64,000 bases of DNA from Mycolicibacterium iranicum (GTDB lineage Bacteria > Actinomycetota > Actinomycetes > Mycobacteriales > Mycobacteriaceae), in the NCBI RefSeq assembly GCF_014190915.1, contig NZ_JACHVU010000002.1, forward strand, positions 124,001 through 188,000, in the 5' to 3' direction. Every line of letters begins with the position of its first letter. Within the stretch, counting starts at the first letter, position 1. A model generated the notes under the pieces. That model had not been told where the DNA came from. It saw only the letters and a program-made list of their open reading frames with translations, and did no database searches. Shown in pieces: positions 44,493 through 53,787 of this stretch. The position numbers and the translations under genes were made by a program.

Positions 44493-44987
44493 GTGACAGC
44501 GCTCGAGGAGATCGCCCCGGCCTTCGTCGACATGGCCCATTCGATCGTCTGGGCCTCGGTGGCCACCGTCGACGGCGACGGCAGACCGCGCACCCGCATC
44601 CTGCACCCGATCTGGGAGTGGGACGGCACCGACCTCTTCGGTTGGATCGCGACGGTGCCGACCCCGATCAAGCGGGCCCACCTGGCCGCCCACCCCGAGG
44701 TGTCGGTCAGCTACTGGACCACCACGCACGACACCTGCTCGGCCGAGTGCCTCGTCGAGTGGTACACCGACGACGAGACCCGCGCCGCGGTGTGGGAGAA
44801 GTTCGCGACCGGACCCGCGCCCGTCCGCTACGACCCGTCCATCATCCCGATGTGGAAGGACGGCCCGACCTCGGACGATTTCGCCGTTCTCCGGCTGCAG
44901 CCGTACCGCCTGCGCGTGATGCCGGGCACCACGATGACCGCGGCGACGGGCGAGGTCCTGACGTGGAGCGATCCCGGTGGTCGCTGA
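44493..44987 (+). CDS. pyridoxamine-5'-phosphate-oxidase-like FMN protein
   Basis: A 164-residue split-barrel protein (ALEEIAPAFVDMAHSIVWAS; DGDGRPRTRILHPIWEW; HPEVSVSYWTT; CSAECLVEWY). It probably binds FMN or F420, as many mycobacterial members of this family do. TAATCT (44480-44485) lies 7 nt before the GTG at 44493, supporting a leaderless start; GTG 44475 would be an upstream alternative. It overlaps the P450 gene by 11 bp, suggesting they act together. Confidence 0.8.
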   Translation: MTALEEIAPAFVDMAHSIVWASVATVDGDGRPRTRILHPIWEWDGTDLFGWIATVPTPIKRAHLAAHPEVSVSYWTTTHDTCSAECLVEWYTDDETRAAVWEKFATGPAPVRYDPSIIPMWKDGPTSDDFAVLRLQPYRLRVMPGTTMTAATGEVLTWSDPGGR

Positions 44988-46338
44988 GGCTGACAGCGCC
45001 GTCGCCGGCCTGGATCTGGCGCCCCGCAACCCGTTGCCGTACCGGGAGCTGCTCAGACTGGTCCGCGCCCTCGACACCGGGCAGCTGCAGGTCCGCGCCG
45101 CCGGCGGCCCGATCACCCGCGTGCAGGTCGCGCCCAAATGGCTGTTCCCGCCCTTCGTGGCCGTCTTCTCGCCCGAGGGCATCCGCGACGTGCTGGGCCG
45201 CAACGACTCGTTCTCCGAGCGCTGCATCGTCCACGAAGAGGTCCAGGACATGGCCGGCGACAGCCTCTTCGTGCTGCCGAACGAGAAGTGGCGGCCCCGC
45301 AAGCGCGCACTGGCGCCGGTGTTCACCCGGCAGAAGGTGCGGCTCTTCGGCGGGCACATGTCCCGGGCGGCCGAGCGGTTCGTCGAGGCGTGGCGCGACG
45401 GGGGCGAGGTCGACCTGGACCTGGAGTGCCGCCGCCTGACCATGCAGTCCCTGGGCCGCTCGGTGCTCGGCGTGGACCTCAACGAGAGCGCCGACGTCAT
45501 CGCCGAGCACATGCACGTCGCGTCGTCCTACACCGCCGATCGTGCGCTGCGCCCGATCCGTGCGCCCCGCTGGTTGCCGACCCCGGCGCGCAGACGGGCC
45601 CGGCACGCCGTCGCCGAGATGCGCCGCGTCACCGCCGAGATGCTGCAGGCCTGCCGCGACGACCCCGACCGCGACGCTCCGCTCGTGCGTGCGCTGATGG
45701 AGGCCGAGGACCCCGAGACCGGGCTGGCGCTCTCCGACGACGACATCTGCAACGACCTGCTGATCTTCATGCTGGCCGGACACGACACCACCGCCACGGC
45801 CCTGACGTATGCCCTGTGGATCCTCGGGCACCATCCCGAGATCCAGCGCCGCGTCGCCGCCGAGGCGGCCGCACTGGGCGAGCGGGAACTGGAACCCGCC
45901 GACGTGCCGCAGCTCGGCTACACCATCCAGGTGCTGCACGAAGCCCTGCGATTGTGCCCGCCCGCGGCCGGGGTCGGCCGGATGGCGGTCCGCGACATCG
46001 ACGTCGCCGGCCATCGTGTCGAGGCGGGGACGCTGGTCGCGGTCGGTATCTACGCGCTGCACCGCGACCCCGACATCTGGCCGGACCCCGAGCGGTTCGA
46101 CCCCGACCGCTTCAGCCCGGAGAACACCGCCGCCCGGGACCGCTGGCACTTCCTGCCGTTCGCCGGCGGGGCCAGGTCCTGCATCGGGGAGCATTTCGCC
46201 CGGCTGGAGACGACGCTGGCGCTGGCGACGATCGTCCGCAGCATGCAGATCCGCTCGCTGGACGACGAGTTCGCGGTGGACGTGCCGTTCACGACGGTGG
46301 CGCACGGCCCGATCCGGGCCCATCTCACGCCGCGCTGA
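44977..46338 (+). CDS. cytochrome P450
   Basis: A 453-residue class II-like bacterial P450. The I-helix AGHDTTATAL carries the oxygen-activating Thr; HEALRLCPP is the ExxR of the K-helix; FDPDRFSPEN follows. FAGGARSCIGEHFA carries the haem-ligand Cys. Its length and layout resemble fatty-acid-type CYP102/CYP4-like enzymes rather than small camphor-type ones. It has no membrane anchor. It is translationally coupled to the upstream flavoprotein; substrate unknown. Confidence 0.93.
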   Translation: MVAEADSAVAGLDLAPRNPLPYRELLRLVRALDTGQLQVRAAGGPITRVQVAPKWLFPPFVAVFSPEGIRDVLGRNDSFSERCIVHEEVQDMAGDSLFVLPNEKWRPRKRALAPVFTRQKVRLFGGHMSRAAERFVEAWRDGGEVDLDLECRRLTMQSLGRSVLGVDLNESADVIAEHMHVASSYTADRALRPIRAPRWLPTPARRRARHAVAEMRRVTAEMLQACRDDPDRDAPLVRALMEAEDPETGLALSDDDICNDLLIFMLAGHDTTATALTYALWILGHHPEIQRRVAAEAAALGERELEPADVPQLGYTIQVLHEALRLCPPAAGVGRMAVRDIDVAGHRVEAGTLVAVGIYALHRDPDIWPDPERFDPDRFSPENTAARDRWHFLPFAGGARSCIGEHFARLETTLALATIVRSMQIRSLDDEFAVDVPFTTVAHGPIRAHLTPR

Positions 46339-46357
46339 CCGCCGCCGCCCAGCGACC

Positions 46358-46377
46358 ACTACACCCTGTAGTTGACG
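46358..46377 (+). promoter_or_regulatory. hemL promoter with ACTACA-TGTAGT palindrome
   Basis: ACTACA (46358-46363) and TGTAGT (46367-46372) form a perfect palindrome around CCC. It abuts TTGACG (46372-46377), a candidate -35 box. No clear TANNNT follows 17 nt later. TACA/TGTA arms recall BlaI/MecI-type operators, but the exact regulator is not known. Confidence 0.4.
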
Positions 46378-46405
46378 CTTTTGACCCTGCTGGGAGACTG
46401 GTCGC

Positions 46406-47707
46406 ATGAGCAGTACCGACTTGTCCGCGAAGCTGTTCGCCGACGCGTCCTCGGTCATCCCCGGCGGGGTGAACTCGCCGGTGCGTGCGTTCAACTCCGT
46501 GGGCGGCACCCCGAGATTCATCACCTCGGCCCAGGGCTACTGGCTCACCGACGCCGACGGCAACCGGTACGTCGACCTGGTGTCCTCCTGGGGTCCGATG
46601 ATCCTCGGACACGCACATCCGGCTGTCGTCGAGGCGGTGCAGCGGGTCGCCGCCGACGGTCTGTCGTTCGGGGCGCCGACACCGTCGGAGTCGGAGCTGG
46701 CCCGCGAGATCATCGACCGCGTCGCGCCCGTCGAGCTGCTGCGGCTGGTGAATTCCGGCACCGAGGCCACCATGAGCGCGATCCGGCTTGCCCGCGGTTA
46801 CACGGGACGCGCCAAGATCATCAAGTTCTCCGGCTGCTACCACGGTCACAGCGATGCCCTCCTGGCCGACGCGGGCTCCGGTGTCGCCACGCTGGGACTG
46901 CCGTCCTCCCCGGGGGTGACGGGAGCCGCCGCGGCCGACACGATCGTGCTCCCGTACAACGACGTCGCTGCGTTGGAGGACGTGTTCGGGCAGTTCGGCG
47001 ACGACATCGCCTGCGTGATCACCGAAGCGAGCCCCGGCAACATGGGAACGGTGCCGCCGCTGCCCGGTTTCAACGCCGAACTGCGCCGGATCACCGCGGC
47101 ACACGGCGCGCTGCTGATCTCCGACGAGGTCATGACGGGCTTCCGGGTCAGCCGCGCGGGGTGGTACGGCGTGGATCCGGTGGACGCCGACCTGTTCACC
47201 TTCGGCAAGGTGATGAGCGGCGGGCTGCCCGCCGCGGCGTTCGGCGGACGCGCCGAGGTGATGGGCCGGCTGGCGCCGCTGGGGCCGGTGTACCAGGCGG
47301 GCACGCTGTCGGGGAACCCGGTGGCGATGGCCGCGGGGCTGGCCACCCTGCGCGCCGCCGACGACACGGTCTACGCCAAGCTGGATGCGAACGCCGACCG
47401 TCTGGCCGGGCTCATCGGCGACGCGCTGACCGAAGCCGGTGTCGCACATCAGATTCCGCGGGCGGGCAACATGTTCAGCGTGTTCTTCGGCGCCGGGGAT
47501 CCGGTCATCGACTTCGCGTCGGCCAAGGCCACCGAGACGTGGCGTTTCCCGGCGTTCTTCCACGCGCTGCTCGACGCGGGGGTCTACCCGCCGCCCAGCG
47601 CGTACGAAACCTGGTTCGTGTCCAGCGTTCTCGACGATGACGCGTTCGACCGGATCGCCGACGCCCTGCCGGGCGCGGCCCGTGCCGCAGCACAGGCGAG
47701 CGCATGA
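46406..47707 (+). CDS. hemL: glutamate-1-semialdehyde 2,1-aminomutase
   Basis: A 433-residue PLP enzyme that converts glutamate-1-semialdehyde to 5-aminolevulinate, the step after Hem[19 protein letters not shown] begins the fold, [18 protein letters not shown] binds PLP phosphate, [15 protein letters not shown] carries the cofactor Asp, and [15 protein letters not shown] has the Schiff-base Lys. It is apart from the hemA-B operon and is the paralogue of the aminotransferase half of the 22284-24701 fusion. It overlaps the next gene by ATGA. Confidence 0.97.
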   Translation: MSSTDLSAKLFADASSVIPGGVNSPVRAFNSVGGTPRFITSAQGYWLTDADGNRYVDLVSSWGPMILGHAHPAVVEAVQRVAADGLSFGAPTPSESELAREIIDRVAPVELLRLVNSGTEATMSAIRLARGYTGRAKIIKFSGCYHGHSDALLADAGSGVATLGLPSSPGVTGAAAADTIVLPYNDVAALEDVFGQFGDDIACVITEASPGNMGTVPPLPGFNAELRRITAAHGALLISDEVMTGFRVSRAGWYGVDPVDADLFTFGKVMSGGLPAAAFGGRAEVMGRLAPLGPVYQAGTLSGNPVAMAAGLATLRAADDTVYAKLDANADRLAGLIGDALTEAGVAHQIPRAGNMFSVFFGAGDPVIDFASAKATETWRFPAFFHALLDAGVYPPPSAYETWFVSSVLDDDAFDRIADALPGAARAAAQASA

Positions 47708-48321
47708 CGCCGGGTGCCGAGCAGACGATCGTGCACGTCATGCGTCACGGCGAGGTGCACAACCCCGAGAAGATCCTGTACGGGCGGCTTCCGGACTACC
47801 ACCTCTCGGAGCGGGGCCAGGCCCAGGCCGAAGCCGTGGCCGCGTGGCTGGCGTGGCGCGACATCACCCATGTCGTCGCCTCGCCGCTGGAGCGCGCGCA
47901 GGAGACCGCTGCCCCCATCGCGGCGGCCCGCCACCTGTCGGTGAACACCGACGACGAGCTGATCGAGTCTGAGAACATCTTTCAGGGACAACGGGTTTCG
48001 CCCGGTGACGGTGCGCTGCGGGATCCGCGCAACTGGTGGCACCTACGCAACCCCCGCATCCCTTCGTGGGGTGAGCCCTACACCGAGATCGCCGCGCGGA
48101 TGAAGCGTGCGGTGTTCCGGGCCCGCGCCGCCGCGGCCGGTCACGAAGCGGTGTGCGTGAGCCACCAGCTGCCCGTCGAGACGCTGCGGCGTGCGATGAC
48201 AGACCTGCCGCTGCACCACTTCCCGACGAAGCGGATGTGCAATCTCGCCTCGGTCACGTCGTTCTACTTTCACGGCGAGAGCTATGTCGGCTGGGGGTAT
48301 GCGGAGTTGGCCGGGCAGTGA
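47704..48321 (+). CDS. phosphoglycerate mutase-like histidine phosphatase
   Basis: A 205-residue histidine phosphatase. [20 protein letters not shown] carries the phosphohistidine His and Arg, [15 protein letters not shown] the second Arg, and [11 protein letters not shown] the second His. The acid/base Glu is in [11 protein letters not shown]. It is probably a broad phosphatase rather than a glycolytic mutase. It matches Rv0525. It overlaps hemL by 4 bp and resA by 4 bp, so it belongs to the hemL-ccs transcript. Confidence 0.87.
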   Translation: MTPGAEQTIVHVMRHGEVHNPEKILYGRLPDYHLSERGQAQAEAVAAWLAWRDITHVVASPLERAQETAAPIAAARHLSVNTDDELIESENIFQGQRVSPGDGALRDPRNWWHLRNPRIPSWGEPYTEIAARMKRAVFRARAAAAGHEAVCVSHQLPVETLRRAMTDLPLHHFPTKRMCNLASVTSFYFHGESYVGWGYAELAGQ

Positions 48322-48920
48322 ATCGGGTGCTGGCCATGGCGCGCACGCTGTTCGCAGCGTGTGCGGCCGCGGCCGTGCTCGCCGGATGTGCCACGGGCAG
48401 TGACGCCGTCGCGCAGGGCGGCACATTCGAGTTCGTGGCCCCTGGTGGTCAGACCGACATCTTCTACGATCCGCCGCAGGACCGCGGCACGCCCGGGCCG
48501 CTCTCGGGACCCGACCTGATGGACACCGACAAGACGCTGTCGCTGTCCGACTTCGACGGCAAGGTCGTCGTGATCAACGTGTGGGGCCAGTGGTGCGGGC
48601 CGTGCCGCACCGAGATCACCCAGCTGCAGCAGGTGTACGACGCGACCCGCGACAAAGGGGTGGCGTTCCTCGGAATCGATGTGCGCGACAACAACATCGA
48701 TGCCCCGCGCGATTTCGTCACCGACCGCGGGATCACGTTTCCGTCCATCTACGACCCGCCGATGCGCACCATGATCGCGTTCGGCGGCCGGTACCCGACG
48801 ACGGTGATCCCGTCGACGGTGGTGCTCGACCGTCAGCACCGGGTCGCCGCGGTGTTCCTGCGCGAACTGCTGGCCGGGGATCTGCAACCGGTCGTGAAGC
48901 GATTGGCGGCCGAGCAGTGA
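48318..48920 (+). CDS. TlpA/ResA-like thioredoxin lipoprotein
   Basis: A 200-residue exported protein. The N-terminus [24 protein letters not shown] ends in a lipobox (LAGC, Cys about 24). The thioredoxin fold has WCGPC active site and a cis-Pro in TTVIPSTVV. It should keep the cytochrome c haem-binding cysteines reduced outside the membrane using electrons passed by CcdA. It matches Rv0526. GTG start; ATGA-style overlaps on both sides tie it to the ccd/ccs operon. Confidence 0.9.
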   Translation: MNRVLAMARTLFAACAAAAVLAGCATGSDAVAQGGTFEFVAPGGQTDIFYDPPQDRGTPGPLSGPDLMDTDKTLSLSDFDGKVVVINVWGQWCGPCRTEITQLQQVYDATRDKGVAFLGIDVRDNNIDAPRDFVTDRGITFPSIYDPPMRTMIAFGGRYPTTVIPSTVVLDRQHRVAAVFLRELLAGDLQPVVKRLAAEQ

Positions 48921-49699
48921 ACGTCGACCAGATCGACCAGTTGACCGCCACGGGCCCGCTGCTGCTGGCGATGGGGCTGGCGGCCCTGGCCGGGCTCGTG
49001 TCGTTCGCGTCGCCGTGCGTCGTTCCGCTGGTGCCCGGTTATCTGTCGTATCTGGCCGCGGTCGTCGGCGTCGACGACCGGCCCGGGCAGACACAGGTGG
49101 CCGTCAAGGGGGCCCGGTTGCGGGTGGCGGGTGCCGCGGGCCTGTTCGTCGCGGGATTCACTGTGGTGTTCCTGCTGGGCACCGTCGCGGTGCTCGGCAT
49201 GACGACGACGCTGATCAGCAATCAGCTCCTGCTGCAACGCATCGGTGGCGTGGTGACCATCCTGATGGGCCTGGTGTTCATCGGGTTGGTGCCGGTGCTG
49301 CAGCGCGACACCCGGTTCACGCCGCGTCGCCTCTCGACACTGGGCGGTGCGCCGCTGCTGGGCGCGGTGTTCGCCCTGGGGTGGACACCGTGTTTGGGAC
49401 CCACGCTGACGGGCGTGATCGCCGTGGCGTCGGCGACCGAGGGCAGCAACGTCGCCCGCGGTGCGGTTCTGGTGATCGCCTACTGCCTGGGGCTCGGGAT
49501 TCCGTTCGTGCTGCTCGCCTTCGGCTCGGCGCGTGCGGTCGCGGGGCTGGGTTGGCTGCGCCGCAACACCCGCACCATCCAGATCTTCGGCGGCGTGCTG
49601 ATGATCCTGGTCGGCGCCGCGCTGGTCACCGGGCTGTGGAACGACTTCGTGTCCTGGGTGCGCGACGCGTTCGTCAGCGACGTCAGGCTGCCGATCTGA
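48917..49699 (+). CDS. ccdA: cytochrome c biogenesis protein CcdA
   Basis: A 260-residue, six-helix membrane protein. The redox cysteines lie in ASPCVVPLVPGYLSYL and GWTPCLGPTLTG, one in each half of the internal repeat. It passes electrons from cytoplasmic thioredoxin across the membrane to the ResA-like protein. GTG start overlaps the previous stop. It matches Rv0527. The next gene, resB, begins at its stop codon (TGATG). Confidence 0.95.
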   Translation: MNVDQIDQLTATGPLLLAMGLAALAGLVSFASPCVVPLVPGYLSYLAAVVGVDDRPGQTQVAVKGARLRVAGAAGLFVAGFTVVFLLGTVAVLGMTTTLISNQLLLQRIGGVVTILMGLVFIGLVPVLQRDTRFTPRRLSTLGGAPLLGAVFALGWTPCLGPTLTGVIAVASATEGSNVARGAVLVIAYCLGLGIPFVLLAFGSARAVAGLGWLRRNTRTIQIFGGVLMILVGAALVTGLWNDFVSWVRDAFVSDVRLPI

Positions 49700-51372
49700 T
49701 GGTCACCACCCCACCGCGGGCCGACACGAACTCGCCCGACACGCGCCCGGCACGCCCGATGTCGCGTCTGCTCGCGCTCGTCCGGAACACCTGGCGCACG
49801 CTGACGTCGATGGGCACCGCGCTGGTGCTGCTCTTTCTGCTCGCCCTCGCCGCCATTCCGGGCGCGCTGTTGCCGCAGCGCAGCCTGAACGAGACCAAGG
49901 TCGCCGAGTACCTCGCCGAGCACCCGACGCTGGGCCCGTGGCTGGACCGGGTGCAGGCCTTCGACGTGTTCTCCAGCTACTGGTTCACCGCGATCTACGT
50001 GCTGCTGTTCATCTCGCTGGTGGGCTGCCTGACCCCTCGGCTGTTCGAGCATTTCCGGAGCCTGCGCGCCACCCCCGTGGCCGCACCGCGCAATCTGAGC
50101 CGGCTGCCCAAACACCACGCCGCCGAGGTGCCCGGAGACGTCGACACTCTGGCCGCGGCCGTCGACGACCGCCTGCGGGGCTGGCGCCGCTTCACCCGCC
50201 GCGACGGCGAGACCGCCGAGATCTCTGCCGAGAAGGGCTATCTGCGCGAGTTCGGCAACATCGTCTTCCACTTCTCGCTGCTCGGGCTGCTCGTCGCGAT
50301 CGCCGCGGGCAAGCTGTTCAGCTACGAGGGCAACGTCATCGTCATCGCCGACGGGGGCCCAGGCTTCTGCACGGCCTCGCCCGCGGCGTTCGACTCGTTC
50401 CGCGCGGGCAACACCGTGGACGGGACGTCGTTGTACCCGATGTGTCTGCGCGTCAACGACTTCGACGCCACCTATTTGGAGAACGGCCAGGCGGTCGGTT
50501 TCCAGGCCAACATCGACTACCAGGCCGGCGACGACCTCAGCACCGACACATGGCGCCCGTACCTGCTGAAGGTCAACGAACCGCTGCGCGTCGCCGGCGA
50601 CCGCGTCTACCTGCAGGGCCACGGATATGCGCCGACGTTCACCGTGACGTTCCCGGACGGCCAGACGCGCACGCAGACCCTGCAGTGGCGCCCCGACGAC
50701 CAGATCACGTTCCTGTCGTCGGGCGCGATGCGCTTCGATCCTCCCGGCGGCACCTACAGCGACGAGCGGGAGCGTCGCCGCAACCAGATCGCGATCCAGG
50801 GTCTGTTCGCCCCGACGGCCCAGCTCGACGGAGTGCTGCTGTCCTCCCGGTTCCCGGAGATGCAGGACCCGGCGGTGGCCGTCGACATCTACAGGGGCGA
50901 CACCGGCCTCGACACCGGACGACCCCAGTCGGTGTTCTCACTCGACGAGCGGATGATCGGCCAGGGCCGCCTGACGAAGATGGCGCGGGTGAACCTCAAG
51001 GCCGGCGAGGACACCAGGCTCGAGGACGGCACCGTGGTGCGTTTCGACGGCGCGACCCCGTTCGTCAACCTGCAGGTGTCGCACGACCCCGCCCAGATCT
51101 GGGTGCTGGTGTTCTCGATGACGATGATGGCCGGACTGCTGGTGTCCCTGATCGTGCGCCGGCGCCGAGTCTGGGTGCGACTTGCGCCGGGACCTGCGGG
51201 TACCGTGAACGTCGAGCTGGGCGGCCTGGCCCGCACCGACAACTCTGGGTGGGGTGACGAGTTCGAGCGCCTCACGGGGCGGCTGCTCGCTACGGTCGAG
51301 ACGGCCCCGACGCGCACCGACCCGACGCACGCAGCGCCGACGGAAGCAGAGAAGAAAGCGGATCACGCATGA
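49699..51372 (+). CDS. resB: cytochrome c biogenesis protein ResB/Ccs1
   Basis: A 557-residue membrane protein. Three transmembrane helices occur in the first 220 residues (SMGTALVLLFLLALAAIPGA; YWFTAIYVLLFISLVGCLTP; IVFHFSLLGLLVAIAAGKLF), a large periplasmic domain spans about 225-465, and a fourth helix follows (IWVLVFSMTMMAGLLVSLIV). With CcsA it forms the system II cytochrome c synthetase that ferries haem out. ATG 49699 shares a base with the ccdA stop. It matches Rv0528. Confidence 0.94.
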   Translation: MVTTPPRADTNSPDTRPARPMSRLLALVRNTWRTLTSMGTALVLLFLLALAAIPGALLPQRSLNETKVAEYLAEHPTLGPWLDRVQAFDVFSSYWFTAIYVLLFISLVGCLTPRLFEHFRSLRATPVAAPRNLSRLPKHHAAEVPGDVDTLAAAVDDRLRGWRRFTRRDGETAEISAEKGYLREFGNIVFHFSLLGLLVAIAAGKLFSYEGNVIVIADGGPGFCTASPAAFDSFRAGNTVDGTSLYPMCLRVNDFDATYLENGQAVGFQANIDYQAGDDLSTDTWRPYLLKVNEPLRVAGDRVYLQGHGYAPTFTVTFPDGQTRTQTLQWRPDDQITFLSSGAMRFDPPGGTYSDERERRRNQIAIQGLFAPTAQLDGVLLSSRFPEMQDPAVAVDIYRGDTGLDTGRPQSVFSLDERMIGQGRLTKMARVNLKAGEDTRLEDGTVVRFDGATPFVNLQVSHDPAQIWVLVFSMTMMAGLLVSLIVRRRRVWVRLAPGPAGTVNVELGGLARTDNSGWGDEFERLTGRLLATVETAPTRTDPTHAAPTEAEKKADHA

Positions 51373-51400
51373 GCGAAGCTTGCGAGCGAATGAGGTACCG

Positions 51401-52381
51401 ATGAGCACGACCATCGACATCGGTTTGGCCCGCTACTCCGACTGGGCGTTCACGTCGTCGGTCTTGGTGCTGGTCGCCGCGCTGTTGCTGTTCGCCGTGG
51501 AGCTGGCCTACAGCCGCAGCCGCAAGGTCGAGAGCCGGGAACTCGTCGGCGCCGCGTCGGCGGGTGTGACTCGCGACAGCGCCGCCCCGGGAATCGTCGC
51601 CGACGCCCCGCGCCGCCCGTTCGACGAGCGGCTCGGTTCGGCGGGCATGGCGCTCACCTATGTCGGGATCGCCCTGCTGCTGGCCTGCATCGTGCTGCGC
51701 GGGCTGTCCACCTCGCGCGTGCCGTGGGGCAACATGTACGAGTTCATCAACCTGACCTCGCTGTGCGGTCTGGTGGCCGCGGCGTGGGTTCTGCGCAAGC
51801 CGCAGTACCGCTCCCTGTGGGTGTTCGTCCTCGTGCCCGTGCTGATCCTGCTGACGGTGTCGGGCAAGTGGCTGTACTCGCACGCCGCGCCGGTGATGCC
51901 CGCGCTGCAGTCGTACTGGCTGCCCATCCATGTGTCGGTCGTCAGCCTGGGCTCCGGGGTGTTCCTGGTCGCCGGGGTGGCCAGCATCCTGTTCCTGGTG
52001 AAGATGTCGCGGCTGGGGGACCCCGAGCGCACCGATGCGGTCGGACGCGTCGTGGCGAAGCTTCCCGACGCTCAGACCCTCGACCGGATTGCCTACCGCA
52101 CAACGATCTTCGCGTTCCCCATCTTCGGTTTCGGCGTCATCTTCGGTGCGATCTGGGCCGAGGAGGCGTGGGGCCGCTACTGGGGCTGGGATCCCAAGGA
52201 GACGGTGTCGTTCATCGCGTGGGTCGTCTACGCCGCCTATCTGCACGCGCGTTCGACGGCCGGGTGGCGGGACAGGAAGGCGGCGTGGATCAACATCGCG
52301 GGCTTCGTCGCCATGGTGTTCAATCTGTTCTTCATCAACCTGGTGACGGTGGGCCTGCACTCGTATGCAGGCGTCGGCTGA
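51401..52381 (+). CDS. ccsA: cytochrome c-type synthesis protein CcsA
   Basis: A 326-residue polytopic protein with about eight helices and the haem-handling motif WGRYWGWDPKE (WWD domain) near residues 256-266. The conserved His residues near FSxxH-type ends of helices are present, for example SYWLPIHVSVV. It forms the haem channel and attachment enzyme with ResB. ATG 51401 is 28 bp after resB. The stop lies in the first of three 27-bp repeats (52373-52436). Confidence 0.95.
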   Translation: MSTTIDIGLARYSDWAFTSSVLVLVAALLLFAVELAYSRSRKVESRELVGAASAGVTRDSAAPGIVADAPRRPFDERLGSAGMALTYVGIALLLACIVLRGLSTSRVPWGNMYEFINLTSLCGLVAAAWVLRKPQYRSLWVFVLVPVLILLTVSGKWLYSHAAPVMPALQSYWLPIHVSVVSLGSGVFLVAGVASILFLVKMSRLGDPERTDAVGRVVAKLPDAQTLDRIAYRTTIFAFPIFGFGVIFGAIWAEEAWGRYWGWDPKETVSFIAWVVYAAYLHARSTAGWRDRKAAWINIAGFVAMVFNLFFINLVTVGLHSYAGVG

Positions 52382-52436
52382 GCCGACCCATGAGCCAGAG
52401 TCGGCTGAGCCAACAGGACCAGACGAGTCGGCTGAG
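52373..52436. repeat. 27-bp spaced repeats GTCGGCTGAG
   Basis: GTCGGCTGAG occurs at 52373-52382, 52400-52409 and 52427-52436, each start exactly 27 bp from the previous. The first copy carries the ccsA stop and folds as GTCGGC-tga-GCCGAC (52373-52387). They fill most of the 68-bp gap before the ParA-like gene. They may shape transcript ends or translation initiation. Confidence 0.7.
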
Positions 52437-52449
52437 AGGACTGTGACTG

Positions 52450-53544
52450 TTGTCTGACGTGCCGGGCGGATTTCGGGCACAGCAACGGTTTTCCGACCCC
52501 ATGGCGCCGGTGCCCGCCGAATGGACGGCCCCGACGCCACCGGAGGGCACGCCTCCCGTCGCGTCCGTCGCATCGACCGCCGAACCCGCCCCGTACCTGG
52601 ACCTGTCGACGGTCGCGCTACTGAAGTCGGCGTCCAAGGCTCCGTCGGCGGGCTGGCGCAAGGCGGTCTATCTCGCGTCGGGGCGGCTGATCAACCCCGG
52701 GGAGAGCCCGAAGGTCGTCCGGCACGAGGCGCTGGTCGCGAGGGTGCAGCGCCCGCTACGGGGTTGCTACCGGATCGCGATGCTGTCGCAGAAGGGTGGG
52801 GTCGGCAAGACGACGATCACCGCGACGCTGGGAGCGACGTTCGCCACGACACGAAGCGACCGGGTGATCGCGGTGGACGCCAACCCCGATCGGGGGACGC
52901 TGAGTCAGAAGGTACCTCTGGAGACGCCGGCGACGGTGCGTCATCTGCTGCGCGATGCCGAGGGCATCTCGGCCTACAGCGCTGTCCGCCAGTACACGTC
53001 GCAGGGTCCGAGCCGCCTGGAAGTACTCGCGTCGGAGAGCGATCCGGCGGTGTCGGAGGCCTTCTCCGCGGCCGACTACACCCGGGCGGTCGAGGTCCTC
53101 GAACGTTTCTACAGCGTGGTCCTGACCGACTGCGGTACGGGCATGCTGCACTCGGCGATGTCGGGGGTGCTCGATAAGGCTGATGTGCTCGTGGTGATCA
53201 GCTCCGGGTCGGTCGACGGCGCGCGCAGCGCGTCCGCGACGCTCGACTGGCTCGACGCGCATGGCCGCGACGATCTCGTGCGCAACTCGATCGCGGTGAT
53301 CAACGGGGTCCGCCCCCGCTCCGGACGAGGCGGGACGAAGGTCGATCTCACCAAGGTCGTCGACCACTTCACGCGCCGGTGCCGCGCCGTCTGCCAGGTG
53401 CCGTTCGATCCGCATCTGGAGGAGGGCGCCGAGATCAGCCTCGATCGGCTGCGTCCTGAGACCCGAGAGTCGTTGCTGGAGTTGGCCGCAACGGTGGCCG
53501 ACGGTTTCCCCGGCGGCCCGCGGGCAGTGGACCCGATCGACTGA
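52450..53544 (+). CDS. ParA/MinD-type ATPase
   Basis: A 364-residue P-loop ATPase. The deviant Walker A KGGVGKTTITATLGATFA begins near residue 117; VIAVDANPDRGTLSQK is switch I, and VLTDCGTGMLHSAMSGVLDKAD is switch II. The first 110 residues are Pro/Ala-rich and variable. It resembles mycobacterial MinD/EspI-like ATPases with disordered tails. The TTG start at 52450 gives 364 residues; GTG 52459 is an alternative. It matches Rv0530 by order. Partner unknown. Confidence 0.85.
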   Translation: MSDVPGGFRAQQRFSDPMAPVPAEWTAPTPPEGTPPVASVASTAEPAPYLDLSTVALLKSASKAPSAGWRKAVYLASGRLINPGESPKVVRHEALVARVQRPLRGCYRIAMLSQKGGVGKTTITATLGATFATTRSDRVIAVDANPDRGTLSQKVPLETPATVRHLLRDAEGISAYSAVRQYTSQGPSRLEVLASESDPAVSEAFSAADYTRAVEVLERFYSVVLTDCGTGMLHSAMSGVLDKADVLVVISSGSVDGARSASATLDWLDAHGRDDLVRNSIAVINGVRPRSGRGGTKVDLTKVVDHFTRRCRAVCQVPFDPHLEEGAEISLDRLRPETRESLLELAATVADGFPGGPRAVDPID

Positions 53545-53573
53545 CGGTCGGGCCTTACGCGCTCACCTCGGGG

Positions 53574-53738
53574 TCAGGACCGCGGGTGGTCGTCGCGCGG
53601 GTTGATCCGTCGCAGGAAGTCTGGATCGTCGTCGGGCCCGATCGTCCGGGGACGCGGCTTGTTCGCGTTCATCCGGATCATCCGCCAGCCGACGTAGACC
53701 AGTGCTGCTACGACAAGAATCAGGAGCAAATACGCCAC
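53574..53738 (-). CDS. small single-helix membrane protein (Rv0530A-like)
   Basis: A 54-residue protein. It starts MAYLLLILVVAALVYVGWRM, a single membrane helix, then a basic stretch, then an acidic GPDDDPDFLRRINPRDDH tail. GTG start has a perfect AAGGAGG ribosome site 6 nt upstream on the minus strand. It lies between the convergent ParA gene and the DUF4229 gene. Rv0530A occupies this place in M. tuberculosis. Function unknown. Confidence 0.85.
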   Translation of the reverse strand: MAYLLLILVVAALVYVGWRMIRMNANKPRPRTIGPDDDPDFLRRINPRDDHPRS

Positions 53739-53787
53739 TCAAAACCTCCTTCCTGTCAATATACGCGTCATCGGTAGGCTCGGATTC

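Noticed and set aside
51369..51404. 11-codon peptide overlapping the resB stop and ccsA start
   Set aside because: ATG 51369 to TGA reads MSEACERMRYR, but it has no ribosome site or conserved motif and is probably chance; the overlap with resB and ccsA is only suggestive.
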